Assembly: GCF_000334455.1 (NCBI RefSeq)
Contig: NZ_BANX01000024.1
Coordinates: 1-64,000 of the forward strand
DNA: 64,000 bases
Origin: Gordonia soli NBRC 108243
GTDB lineage: Bacteria > Actinomycetota > Actinomycetes > Mycobacteriales > Mycobacteriaceae
Reading direction: 5' to 3'
A program made the position numbers and the translations under genes. Every line of letters begins with the position of its first letter. Within the stretch, counting starts at the first letter, position 1. The notes beneath the pieces are model-generated. The model was not told the DNA's origin and made no database searches. It saw nothing but the letters and a program-made list of their open reading frames with translations. Below, piece by piece: positions 39,006-47,402 of the stretch.

Positions 39006-39436
39006 TCGACGACGGTCCGGCCGGACGTCGTCGGGGCCTGCGCGGAACCATCGTCTCGGGGCTCCTGCACGTGGGTGATCGCGTCGGTGACGATGTGTGC
39101 GAGGTGATGGTCGACCAACTCGTACATGATCTCGCGGCCGTGTCGGTGACCTCGGACCACACCCGCATCTTTCAGCACCCGAAGGTGCTGGCTGACCAGC
39201 GGTTGGCTGAGCCCGAGGAGACCGACCAACTCGTGTACGCAGCGTGAGTGCTCACGCAGGTTGAGGACGATCGCGATCCGCGTGGGCGCAGCCAGGGCGC
39301 GCAGCAACTCGCTCGCCGCCTCGCGCGCCTGCGGATCGGCGGCCTCGCCGGCGGGATGTCCCTCGACGACCTCGCCGGTCGAATGCTTGCTGACGGAATC
39401 GTCGACGGTCATCGGCAACCCTTCGCTCGTACTCAC
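39002..39436 (-). CDS. smtB: ArsR/SmtB-family metal-sensing repressor
   Basis: 144 residues. The winged helix spans about residues 45-120 (LLRALAAPTRIAIVLNL, CVHELVGLLGLSQPLVSQHLRVLKDAGVV). The C-terminal helix has metal-ligand residues of the alpha-5 site (DHHLAHIVTD, with H and D). It is the zinc sensor partner of Zur in mycobacteria. A second ATG at 39412 could be the start. A Zur-box-like sequence lies about 17 bases upstream. Confidence 0.88.
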   Translation of the reverse strand: MSTSEGLPMTVDDSVSKHSTGEVVEGHPAGEAADPQAREAASELLRALAAPTRIAIVLNLREHSRCVHELVGLLGLSQPLVSQHLRVLKDAGVVRGHRHGREIMYELVDHHLAHIVTDAITHVQEPRDDGSAQAPTTSGRTVVE

Positions 39437-39452
39437 CGGCCCCCAGTCTAAG

Positions 39453-39466
39453 GGAAATGATTTTCA
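39453..39466. promoter_or_regulatory. Zur-box-like A+T-rich palindrome
   Basis: On the minus strand it reads TGAAAATCATTTCC, an imperfect copy of the TGAAAA-TCATTTTCA type of site bound by mycobacterial Zur/FurB. It stands out in GC-rich DNA and lies just upstream of smtB-zur, where autoregulation is expected. Confidence 0.45.
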
Positions 39467-39599
39467 ACCGGTGCCGTGGCGGGCGGGCCGCGATCGAGAA
39501 CGAGCAGGCGGCTAACCTGTTGGGAGCCGACCGGTCGTCGACCGACGAACCGATCAGCACCTCCGCTGACCCCCAACACTCCGGGAGAAGAAGCTCATC

Positions 39600-40988
39600 G
39601 TGGCCGCTCAGACCAACCGCGTCGAATCCGTCGTCAATCTCGCCAAGCGGCGAGGTCTGGTGTTCCCGTGCGGTGAGATCTACGGCGGTACCCGCTCGGC
39701 CTGGGATTACGGACCGCTGGGCGTGGAGCTCAAGGACAACATCAAGCGGCAGTGGTGGCGGACGATGGTCACCAGTCGCGACGACGTCGTCGGCCTCGAC
39801 TCCTCGGTGATCCTGCCGCGTCGAGTGTGGGAGGCATCCGGTCACGTCGAGGTGTTCACCGATCCGCTGGTGGAATCGCTGTACACGCACAAGCGCTACC
39901 GCGCCGACCACCTGCTCGAGGCCTACGAGATCAAGCACGGCCACCCGCCGGAGAACGGCCTGGCCGACATCAACGATCCCGACACAGGTCAGCCCGGCAA
40001 CTGGACCGAGCCCAGGGCGTTCAGCGGTCTGATGAAGACCTACCTCGGCCCCGTCGACGACGAGGAGGGTCTGCACTACCTCCGGCCGGAGACCGCGCAG
40101 GGCATCTTCGTGAACTTCAAGAACGTCATGACCACGGCTCGCAAGAAGCCGCCGTTCGGCATCGCGCAGATCGGCAAGAGCTTCCGCAACGAGATCACGC
40201 CGGGCAACTTCATCTTCCGGACACGTGAGTTCGAGCAGATGGAGATGGAGTTCTTCGTCAAGCCGGGCGACGACGAGGAATGGCACCAGTACTGGATCGA
40301 CCATCGCTTCGACTGGTACGTCGGCCTGGGCATCGATCCGGAGAATCTGCGTCTGTACGAGCACGCACCCGAGAAGCTGTCGCACTACTCCAAGCGGACG
40401 GTCGACGTCGAGTACAAGTTCGGCTTTGCCGGCAACCCGTGGGGTGAACTCGAGGGCGTGGCCAATCGCACCGACTTCGACCTCAGCACCCACAGCAAGC
40501 ACTCCGGAGAGGACCTGTCGTTCTTCGACCAGGCATCGGGAGAGCGCTACACCCCGTTCGTGATCGAGCCCGCGGCCGGCCTCACCCGATCGCTGATGGC
40601 GTTCCTGTGCGATGCCTACACCGAGGAAGAGGTGCCGAACGCCAAGGGCGGCACCGACACCCGCACGGTCCTCAAGCTGGATCGACGACTGGCCCCGGTC
40701 AAGGTCGCGGTGTTGCCGCTGTCGCGCAACGAGAAGCTCTCGCCGAAGGCCAAGGATCTCGCCGCCGAGCTGCGCACCCACTGGAATGTGGAGTTCGACG
40801 ATGCGCAGGGCATCGGCAAGCGTTACCGCCGACAGGATGAGATCGGCACCCCGTTCTGCGTCACGGTCGATTTCGACACCCTCGACGACCAGGCGGTCAC
40901 CGTGCGCGAGCGCGACACGATGAGTCAGGAGCGGGTGGCGCTCGACAAGGTCGTCGAGTACCTGGGCGGAAAGCTCGTCGGCGCCTGA
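39600..40988 (+). CDS. glyS: Glycyl-tRNA synthetase
   Basis: 462 residues, the single-chain alpha2 type. Class II motifs are clear: motif 2 [25 protein letters not shown] and motif 3 [17 protein letters not shown], with the N-terminal [17 protein letters not shown]-terminal anticodon-binding domain follows (VAVLPLSRN). It charges tRNA-Gly. Starts at the GTG at 39600. Monocistronic as far as can be seen, with 163 bases to the smtB start on the other side. Confidence 0.96.
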   Translation: MAAQTNRVESVVNLAKRRGLVFPCGEIYGGTRSAWDYGPLGVELKDNIKRQWWRTMVTSRDDVVGLDSSVILPRRVWEASGHVEVFTDPLVESLYTHKRYRADHLLEAYEIKHGHPPENGLADINDPDTGQPGNWTEPRAFSGLMKTYLGPVDDEEGLHYLRPETAQGIFVNFKNVMTTARKKPPFGIAQIGKSFRNEITPGNFIFRTREFEQMEMEFFVKPGDDEEWHQYWIDHRFDWYVGLGIDPENLRLYEHAPEKLSHYSKRTVDVEYKFGFAGNPWGELEGVANRTDFDLSTHSKHSGEDLSFFDQASGERYTPFVIEPAAGLTRSLMAFLCDAYTEEEVPNAKGGTDTRTVLKLDRRLAPVKVAVLPLSRNEKLSPKAKDLAAELRTHWNVEFDDAQGIGKRYRRQDEIGTPFCVTVDFDTLDDQAVTVRERDTMSQERVALDKVVEYLGGKLVGA

Positions 40989-41149
40989 TCGTCCGGTGCG
41001 GACGGCGCGCATCGTCACACCACATGGGTCGCGAGGTCGTCATCTCCGCGAATGGTCGCGACCTGCGCGGATCTGTCATAGTTGAGTGGAAAGTTGTCGC
41101 CGCGCGGGCACGGGGTCCGAGGTAGGGCGACGAAGAGAGTGAGTCTGTT

Positions 41150-41641
41150 GTGTCTGTCAGTGGGAAAGTCGTGCACTACGACGCCAATCGCGGTTTCGGG
41201 TTCCTCGCGCCGGAGTCCGGCGGAGCCGATGTGTTCTTGCACATCAACGACATCGACATCGACGAGAACTCGCTGAAGCCCGGCGCCAAGGTCGAGTTCG
41301 ACATCGAGGAGACCGATCGCGGGTCCAAAGCGGTCAACGTCGCCGTGACCGAGGCCGCGCCGGCCGACGAGGCGCCCGCGGGTCGTCCGCAGCGGCGCGA
41401 CAGCCATGATCACGGTCGGGGGCACGGGTCGGACCGCGATCGCGGAGACCGCGGTGATCGCGGTCGCCGTACGCGTTCGCACGGTGGCGGCGGATCGGGG
41501 TCGCTCGACGCCGCTGCCTTCACCGAGGAGATCACCGAGGTTCTGCTCGATTCGGCCGACGACCTCACCGCAGCGCAGATCGTCGCGATCCGGCAGCGCG
41601 TCACGGACTTCGCCATCGCCCGGGGCTGGGTGTTTGACTGA
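41150..41641 (+). CDS. Cold-shock domain protein with Arg/Asp/Gly-rich extension
   Basis: 163 residues. Residues 1-66 are a cold-shock domain with the RNP motifs GFGFLAPES (RNP1-like) and VFLHINDI (RNP2). Then comes a low-complexity stretch with Arg, Gly, Asp and His (about residues 80-120) and a helical C-terminus ([26 protein letters not shown]). Standard Csp proteins end near residue 67, so the tail probably adds RNA or protein contacts. The stop lies about 10 bases before the dgt start. Confidence 0.88.
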   Translation: MSVSGKVVHYDANRGFGFLAPESGGADVFLHINDIDIDENSLKPGAKVEFDIEETDRGSKAVNVAVTEAAPADEAPAGRPQRRDSHDHGRGHGSDRDRGDRGDRGRRTRSHGGGGSGSLDAAAFTEEITEVLLDSADDLTAAQIVAIRQRVTDFAIARGWVFD

Positions 41642-41651
41642 CTCACCGTTG

Positions 41652-42938
41652 GTGGGCGCCCAGCGGCCACCAGGTGCGGCGTACGGAGACGAGGCGATCG
41701 AGCGTGTGGTCGCCGAGGACGCGAAGCTCGCGAGCCTTCCCGGCACCCGCACCGACCACCGCAGCGACTTCGCGCGAGACCGCGCGCGAGTGCTGCATTC
41801 CGCGGCGCTCCGGCGCCTCGCGGACAAGACGCAGGTCGTCGGGCCGCGCGAGGGTGACACCCCGCGCACCCGGCTGACGCATTCCCTCGAGGTGGGGCAG
41901 ATCGGCCGAGGCATCGCCATCGGTCTCGGGTGCGAGCCCGATCTGGTGGAGTTGGCAGGTCTGGCGCACGACATCGGTCATCCGCCCTATGGGCACAACG
42001 GCGAACGGGCGCTCGACGAGGTGGCCGCCGAGATCGGTGGGTTCGAGGGCAATGCGCAGAACCTCCGCATCCTGACGCGCCTGGAGCCGAAGCTGCTCGA
42101 CGACCAGGGCCACAGTGTCGGCTTGAATCTCACACGCGCGTCATTGGACGCGACGCTGAAGTACCCGTGGCGACGGACCGTGCCGTCGGGCAAGTTCGGG
42201 GCGTACGAGGACGACGCCGATGCCCTTGCCTGGATTCGGCGCGGAGCACCTGAGGGAGTGCGGTGTGTCGAGGCGCAGTTGATGGACTGGTCGGACGATG
42301 TCGCCTATTCGGTGCACGACCTCGAGGACGGCGTCATCTCGAACCGCATCGATCTGCGCACCCTCGGAGACGCCGACGATCAGCGTGAGCTCGCCGAGAT
42401 CGGGGTTCGACAGTTCGACGGGCTGGAAGTGGAGGCGTTGATCGATGCGGCGCAACGGCTCTCGCAGATGGAGATCGTCGCCGCGATCGGTTCCTTCGAC
42501 GGCACCCTCGATGCGTCGGTCGCGCTCAAACGACTTACCAGCGAACTGATCGGACGCTTCGCGTCGGCTGCGATCACGGGGACGCGAGCGGTGGTCGGAG
42601 ACCGGTCGGTGTCGCGGTACGACGCCGACATCACGGTGCCGCCGCTGGTCGCGGCCGAGGTCGCCGTGCTCAAAACGGTCGCCTTGCGGTTCATCTTCTC
42701 CGACGCGCGGCACAAGTCGCACCAGGAGCGGCAGCGTGAGCGCATCCATCGGGTCGCGTCCTGGCTGACCGCGGCCGCGCCCGGTGGACTCGACCCCATC
42801 TTCGTGCCGATGTGGCACTCGGCGCCGGATGACTCCGCGCGGTTGCGTGTCATCGTCGATCAGATCGCCTCGATGACCGAAGGTCGTCTGGAACGCACCG
42901 ACCGCCAGAATTCGGGCGCGCAAGCCCATCTGGGATGA
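41652..42938 (+). CDS. dgt: dGTP triphosphohydrolase-like HD protein
   Basis: 428 residues from the GTG at 41652; TTG codons at 41634 or 41649 are possible starts. HD-domain metal ligands appear as [16 protein letters not shown] and [15 protein letters not shown], with the conserved [25 protein letters not shown] ahead of them split by charged loops. It splits dGTP to deoxyguanosine and triphosphate. It lies near dnaG, as in mycobacteria. Confidence 0.93.
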   Translation: MGAQRPPGAAYGDEAIERVVAEDAKLASLPGTRTDHRSDFARDRARVLHSAALRRLADKTQVVGPREGDTPRTRLTHSLEVGQIGRGIAIGLGCEPDLVELAGLAHDIGHPPYGHNGERALDEVAAEIGGFEGNAQNLRILTRLEPKLLDDQGHSVGLNLTRASLDATLKYPWRRTVPSGKFGAYEDDADALAWIRRGAPEGVRCVEAQLMDWSDDVAYSVHDLEDGVISNRIDLRTLGDADDQRELAEIGVRQFDGLEVEALIDAAQRLSQMEIVAAIGSFDGTLDASVALKRLTSELIGRFASAAITGTRAVVGDRSVSRYDADITVPPLVAAEVAVLKTVALRFIFSDARHKSHQERQRERIHRVASWLTAAAPGGLDPIFVPMWHSAPDDSARLRVIVDQIASMTEGRLERTDRQNSGAQAHLG

Positions 42939-43085
42939 CGCATCTGGGATGGCGGTAGCGCCGGCAAAATCGGCTGGGTGCCTGCGCCGGTACATGGGTA
43001 GGGTGCAGGGTATGTCGAGTCCCGAAGCGTCCAGGTCGGGGTCTGTCGGTTCCGCCGCCGGCCCCGAGAACCCCTGATCTGACAC

Positions 43086-43112
43086 ATGATGCGTGGTGAT
43101 CACCACGCATGA
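43086..43112 (+). CDS. Possible 8-residue leader peptide of the MFS exporter
   Basis: ATG-ATG-CGT-GGT-GAT-CAC-CAC-GCA-TGA encodes MMRGDHHA, and most of it is a perfect 22-bp palindrome (43089-43110). It lies about 70 bases before the exporter gene. Short leader peptides overlapping hairpins control several chloramphenicol-resistance genes, so a drug-induced switch is plausible but unproven. Confidence 0.35.
   Translation: MMRGDHHA
43089..43110. promoter_or_regulatory. 22-bp perfect palindrome before the MFS gene
   Basis: ATGCGTGGTGA followed directly by its complement TCACCACGCAT. As DNA it could be an operator; as RNA it would fold into a hairpin with almost no loop at the leader peptide. 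Confidence 0.55.
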
Positions 43113-43179
43113 CGCGGTTCGCGGTGCCCGGCCGCGGTGACGAGAAGCTCTCACTGCTCTCACTCATCCCGGAGACTCG

Positions 43180-44352
43180 ATGCCTCTTCCGCTGTATCTT
43201 CTTGCTGCCGCCGTGTTCGCCATGGGCACATCGGAATTCATGCTCGCCGGACTCACGCCGGACATCGCCGCCGGGCTCGGTGTGTCCACCGCGACAGCCG
43301 GCTTGCTGACCTCGGCGTTCGCTGTGGGGATGGTGGTCGGTGCGCCGACCACTGCTGCACTCGCACGTCGCTGGCCACCCCGAGCCGCCCTGCTGACCTT
43401 CCTGTCCGTGTTCGCCGGCTGCCATGTGGTGGGTGCACTCACCGACGACTTCGGGATCCTCGTGGCGTCGCGTGTGGTGGCGGCAGTTGTGAGCGCCGGC
43501 TTCCTGTCCGTCGCCCTGAGTACCGTCACCGCTCTCGTCGCGCCCGATCGCACGGCTCGCGCTCTCGCGGTGCTGTTGTCGGGGACGACGCTGGCGACCA
43601 TCGTCGGGGTCCCCGGCGGTGCAGCGCTCGGCTCCCTGCTCGACTGGCGCGCGACATTCTGGTCGATCGTCATCCTCTGCGCGTTCGCAATGATCGGGGT
43701 CGCCGCAATCGACATGCGACGCGACCAGGAGGCACCGCGATCGGCGGGCCCGCGCCTCGCGGACGAGTTGCGTGTGATCACGAGGCCGCGGTTGGTGATG
43801 ATGATGCTGCTCGGTGTCCTGGTGAACGCTGCCACCTTCGCGACATTCACCTACCTGGCCCCGGTCGTGACCGACGTCGCCGGTCTGGGGGACCTGTGGG
43901 TCCCGTTGGCACTCTTCGGTTTCGGAGTCGGATCGTTCTGCGGCGTGACCGTGGCCGGACGACTCGCCGATCGCCGACCCTTCGAGGTGGTGGCGCTCGG
44001 AGGTCCGGCCCTCCTCGTCGGTTGGATCGTGCTCGCGGTCGGGGGCTCGGTGCCGGAACTGTTGCTGCCGATGACGTTCGTCCAGGGCACACTCTGCTTC
44101 GCGGTCGGGAGCACGGTGATCGCCCGGATTCTCGCGGAATCACACGGTGCTCCGACGATGGGTGGGTCGTACGCCACCGTGGCGCTCAACCTCGGTGCCG
44201 CTGTCGGCCCGGCTGTCGGTGGGGTGATGCTCGGAACCGCGGCCGGCCCGCTCGGTCCGGTGTGGCTGAGCGCCGGTCTGGTCGGTGCGGCGCTCGTCGT
44301 CGGGGCAGTGTGCTGGACGGTGATCCGGCGATCGTGCGCTCTGATTCGTTGA
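43180..44352 (+). CDS. Chloramphenicol-type MFS drug exporter (Cmx/CmrA-like)
   Basis: 390 residues with about 12 hydrophobic helices. The start MPLPLYLLAAAVFAMGTSEFML and the loop FAVGMVVGAPTTAALARRWPP strongly recall the Cmx/CmlR/CmrA chloramphenicol efflux family (family knowledge, by eye). A GGAGA site precedes the ATG. The last residues (RRSCALIR) are encoded by the first unit of a 21-bp repeat array, so the C-terminus may have been altered by repeat insertion. A possible leader peptide lies upstream. Confidence 0.8.
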   Translation: MPLPLYLLAAAVFAMGTSEFMLAGLTPDIAAGLGVSTATAGLLTSAFAVGMVVGAPTTAALARRWPPRAALLTFLSVFAGCHVVGALTDDFGILVASRVVAAVVSAGFLSVALSTVTALVAPDRTARALAVLLSGTTLATIVGVPGGAALGSLLDWRATFWSIVILCAFAMIGVAAIDMRRDQEAPRSAGPRLADELRVITRPRLVMMMLLGVLVNAATFATFTYLAPVVTDVAGLGDLWVPLALFGFGVGSFCGVTVAGRLADRRPFEVVALGGPALLVGWIVLAVGGSVPELLLPMTFVQGTLCFAVGSTVIARILAESHGAPTMGGSYATVALNLGAAVGPAVGGVMLGTAAGPLGPVWLSAGLVGAALVVGAVCWTVIRRSCALIR

Positions 44353-44380
44353 TCGTGCGCTGGGAATCGTTGATCGTGCG
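44330..44380 (-). repeat. 21-bp repeat array, left side, minus orientation
   Basis: GATCGTGCG recurs at 44330, 44351 and 44372, exactly 21 bases apart, with spacers of the CTGATTCGTT type. Read on the minus strand the unit is GCGCACGATCAACGATTC, the same family as the array at 46201. The first unit lies inside the 3' end of the MFS gene. Confidence 0.8.
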
Positions 44381-44420
44381 TTACTGCGGCCGCGGGTCGG
44401 CGAGGCTTCTGGCGGCGAGT

Positions 44421-44480
44421 GCGCAGTCGACGTTTGCCGCGCACGGTCGACGTTTTGGAGCGCACGGTCGACGGGGTATG
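44421..44480 (+). repeat. 21-bp repeat array, left side, plus orientation
   Basis: Three units of the GCGCACGGTCGACG type begin at 44421 (shortened, GCGCAGTCGACG), 44439 and 44460. Orientation is opposite to the array at 44330-44380, so the two face each other around a short spacer. The array ends 12 bases before the HNH gene's stop codon. Confidence 0.8.
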
Positions 44481-44491
44481 AGTGTGGCAGG

Positions 44492-45985
44492 TCAGTCGTG
44501 ATTCGGTGGTTGGGCGCGTGTGAGTGCCCGGTCGGGGTGGTGGATGTTGTTGATGCGTGGTGTCGGTGGGCCGTTGATGGGTTGGGTGGTTGCTGGTGGT
44601 GTCCAGGTGACTCGTCTGGTGGTGCGGTCCAGGCGGGTGGTCCATTGGTCTCGGCGTGGGCCGGCGGCGCGGTTGTGTTTGGGGCATGCCACGCCGAGTT
44701 CGTTGATGTCGGTGCGTCCGCCTTCAGCCCAGTCGGTGAGGTGGTGGGCTTCGGAGTGCATGGCGGGTTGGTCGCAGTCGGGTGCGGTGCAGCCACGGTC
44801 GCTGGCGAACAGGGCCATGCGTTGGGCGCGGGATGCGGTTCGGCGTGCTCGTCCGAAGTAGAGGATTTCTTGGGTGTGATCGGCAAATACCGCCAGGTGC
44901 GGATCGGCGTGGGCGGCGAGGTCGACAACATCGCGCCACGGCAGATCAGCGCTGGTGGCGGTGACGCCGAGGCCGGCGGATTCGCGGAGTTGGGTTTCGG
45001 TGATGGAGATGATCAGCTGCGGTGGCAGTCCGCGATGACTCCCTCCCAAGGCCCCGCCGTCCAACACGCACTTGAGGAGGGCGTTCAGGGCGTCGTGGTT
45101 GCGCTGGGCTTGGGAGCGTGAGTCGCGTTGGGCTGCATCCTTGATCACCTCGGTGTCGGGGTCGGTGTCGTCGATGCTGCCTGATGGGGAGTGTGGGTCG
45201 TCGGGGTTGTTCATCCCGGGTGCTGCCCATTTGGCGAGGACGACGTCGAGCATGGCTCGGGTGATCGGGTCGAGGGTGGCGGTCAGTGTCGACATCAGCT
45301 GCGCGTCTTGGCGCGACAGGGTCATCGAGCGTTGCAGAGCCCGGTCACGCTCGTCGGTGAGTACACCATCGGGATTCAGGTGAGCCAACAATCTGACGCC
45401 CACCTGACTCAATGCGTGCAGCGACAAGGTCCGTGCGTGTTCGGCCAGCGCGACTTCGGCGGCCACCTGATCATCGACTTCGACGTGCGTGGGGATGCGG
45501 TTGGTGATGTCGAGGATCACCGACACGTGTTCGGGCGCGATCGCACCTTCGGCGAGTGCATCTGCTGTTGCCGACAGTTCCGGTGGCTGCTGGAGTCCGG
45601 TGATGGTGAATGTTTCCGACAGCGCTGCAGCGTGATCGAGGCGGCGTTTCACATCCGGCACACCGAGGTGGTTGGCCATAAACATCCGTATCGTCGCCGC
45701 ACCGGTCAGCCGCCACGCGTCACGGTCGGCCACGTCCATCAGACGGCGATGCCCGATCGACTGCATCTGCCGAGTCAGTTTCTCGTGTTCGACAGCGAGA
45801 TGCACAGTGTCGCTGTCGGTACAAGCATCGGCGTCGAGCTCCTGGATCCGTGCTACCGCTCGTGCCAGATCGGAATACGCATCGATCAACTCAGCGCGCA
45901 CAGTCGCACTGCTCGTCGCAGTGGTCGGCGGCGGCGCAACATCTGTCGGCCGAATGGGTGTGGGTGGTGGCTTGTCGAAAGCCAT
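44492..45985 (-). CDS. HNH endonuclease / DUF222 (13E12 repeat family) protein
   Basis: 497 residues from the ATG at 45985, with GAGGAG 9 bases upstream (two further ATGs lie inside that gap). A long helical DUF222 region is followed by a C-terminal HNH nuclease fold: CTAPDCDQPAMHSEAHHL, then GGRTDINELGVACPKHN, with zinc Cys pairs and the two catalytic His. The family is abundant and repeated in mycobacteria and relatives; function is unproven. Both sides carry arrays of 21-bp repeats, suggesting it moved or spread as a unit. Confidence 0.88.
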   Translation of the reverse strand: MAFDKPPPTPIRPTDVAPPPTTATSSATVRAELIDAYSDLARAVARIQELDADACTDSDTVHLAVEHEKLTRQMQSIGHRRLMDVADRDAWRLTGAATIRMFMANHLGVPDVKRRLDHAAALSETFTITGLQQPPELSATADALAEGAIAPEHVSVILDITNRIPTHVEVDDQVAAEVALAEHARTLSLHALSQVGVRLLAHLNPDGVLTDERDRALQRSMTLSRQDAQLMSTLTATLDPITRAMLDVVLAKWAAPGMNNPDDPHSPSGSIDDTDPDTEVIKDAAQRDSRSQAQRNHDALNALLKCVLDGGALGGSHRGLPPQLIISITETQLRESAGLGVTATSADLPWRDVVDLAAHADPHLAVFADHTQEILYFGRARRTASRAQRMALFASDRGCTAPDCDQPAMHSEAHHLTDWAEGGRTDINELGVACPKHNRAAGPRRDQWTTRLDRTTRRVTWTPPATTQPINGPPTPRINNIHHPDRALTRAQPPNHD

Positions 45986-46200
45986 GATCATCATCTCCTC
46001 ATAGCTTCCGTTATCTGAACAGAACACTATCCCGACCCACCGACAATTCCGTTCGTCGACAGTTGTCGGTCACTGCCCACCGCGCAACTGACACGTGAGC
46101 GAACCACGCTGTGCACCAACCACACCGCGCCCCGCTGACGTGTCAGGAATCCGAACACCGCCGCGCCGAGATGCAGATTGCAGGGACGTGCAGCTGCCCC

Positions 46201-46280
46201 GCGCACGATCGACAGATCCGAGCGCACGGTCGACGGATCCGCGCGCACGGTCGACGAGTTGGAGCGCACGGTGGGCGACG
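46201..46280 (+). repeat. 21-bp repeat array, right side
   Basis: Four units starting GCGCACGRTCGAC at 46201, 46222, 46243 and 46264, exactly 21 bases apart (the last is degenerate, GCGCACGGTGGGCG). The family matches the arrays at 44330-44480 on the far side of the HNH gene. The rest of the 350-base gap between the HNH gene and the SDR gene shows no gene. Confidence 0.82.
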
Positions 46281-46334
46281 AACACCTGGAGCGTTCGCGA
46301 CTCCCGAATCGCGAACTGTGTCAGACTCGGAACC

Positions 46335-47264
46335 GTGGCGGACACGTCAGCAGGGGACCGGCTGCGAGGCAGAGTTGCTGTCGTGGCAGGTGCGACGCGC
46401 GGTGCCGGACGTGGCATCGCAGCGGCGCTGGGCGAGGCCGGGGCGACCGTGGTGTGCACCGGTCGCAGCAGCCGCGGCGGGAACATCGCGATCCGCTCCG
46501 ATTACGACCGGGGCGAGACCATCGAAGAGACCGCCGAGATGGTCTCCGGACTCGGCGGTGCCGGGGTGGCGATCCAGGTCGACCATCTCGATCCTGATCA
46601 GGTGCGCCGTCTGGCCGATCGGCTCCGGGCCGATCACGGGCACATCGACATCCTGGTCAACGACATATGGGGAGCCGAGCAGCTCAAGGGGCCGCCACCG
46701 ACCTGGAACACCCCGATCTGGGAACACGACCTCGACACCGGGCTACGCATCCTGCGGTTGGCGATCGACACACATCTGATCACCTCACATCACCTGTTGC
46801 CGTTGCTGGTCGACCGTCCGGGCGGACTGCTCGTCGAGATCACCGACGGCACAACGTCGTTCAATGCAGACAATTATCGGATCTCGGTGTACTACGACCT
46901 GGCGAAGGTGGCCGTCAACCGACTGGCGTTCTCGCAAGGACACGAACTCGCCGAACGCGGTGGCACGGCTATCGCGGTCACACCGGGATGGCTCCGGTCG
47001 GAGATGATGCTCGATGCCTTCGGCGTGACCGAGTCCACCTGGCGCAACGCCCTCGACGGTTCGGTCGACGGCCACCCGCAGGCTCCGCCCGGGTTCGCCG
47101 GGTCCGAATCGCCGCGTTACGTCGGCCGCAGCATAGCAGCCCTCGCCGCCGACCCCGACCGGGGGCGGTGGAACCAGGGGTCGGTGACCGCCGGCGAGCT
47201 CGCCCGTGAGTACGGGGTCACCGACCTCGACGGGACTCGGCCGGACAGCTGGAGTGACGAGTGA
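46335..47264 (+). CDS. Short-chain dehydrogenase/reductase
   Basis: 309 residues from the GTG at 46335. The Rossmann NAD(P) motif VVAGATRGAGRGIAAAL (TGxxxGxG type) lies near residue 15. Ser/Tyr/Lys catalytic residues are seen in EITDGTTSF and ISVYYDLAKVAVN (YxxxK as YDLAK). It is longer than classical 250-residue members, with an extended C-terminus. Substrate unknown. It stands alone between the HNH region and dnaG. Confidence 0.85.
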   Translation: MADTSAGDRLRGRVAVVAGATRGAGRGIAAALGEAGATVVCTGRSSRGGNIAIRSDYDRGETIEETAEMVSGLGGAGVAIQVDHLDPDQVRRLADRLRADHGHIDILVNDIWGAEQLKGPPPTWNTPIWEHDLDTGLRILRLAIDTHLITSHHLLPLLVDRPGGLLVEITDGTTSFNADNYRISVYYDLAKVAVNRLAFSQGHELAERGGTAIAVTPGWLRSEMMLDAFGVTESTWRNALDGSVDGHPQAPPGFAGSESPRYVGRSIAALAADPDRGRWNQGSVTAGELAREYGVTDLDGTRPDSWSDE

Positions 47265-47402
47265 CGCATACGAGAACGCAGAGCTCGGCCCCGACCGCCT
47301 GACGTCGTCGTCTGTGCGCGCGGCAGGTCGTCGTCGCCCGGGCGCCGGACGGTCTGCGACCGGTCGGCACCGGGACCGCTCACCGGTCACTACACTGGTC
47401 GC

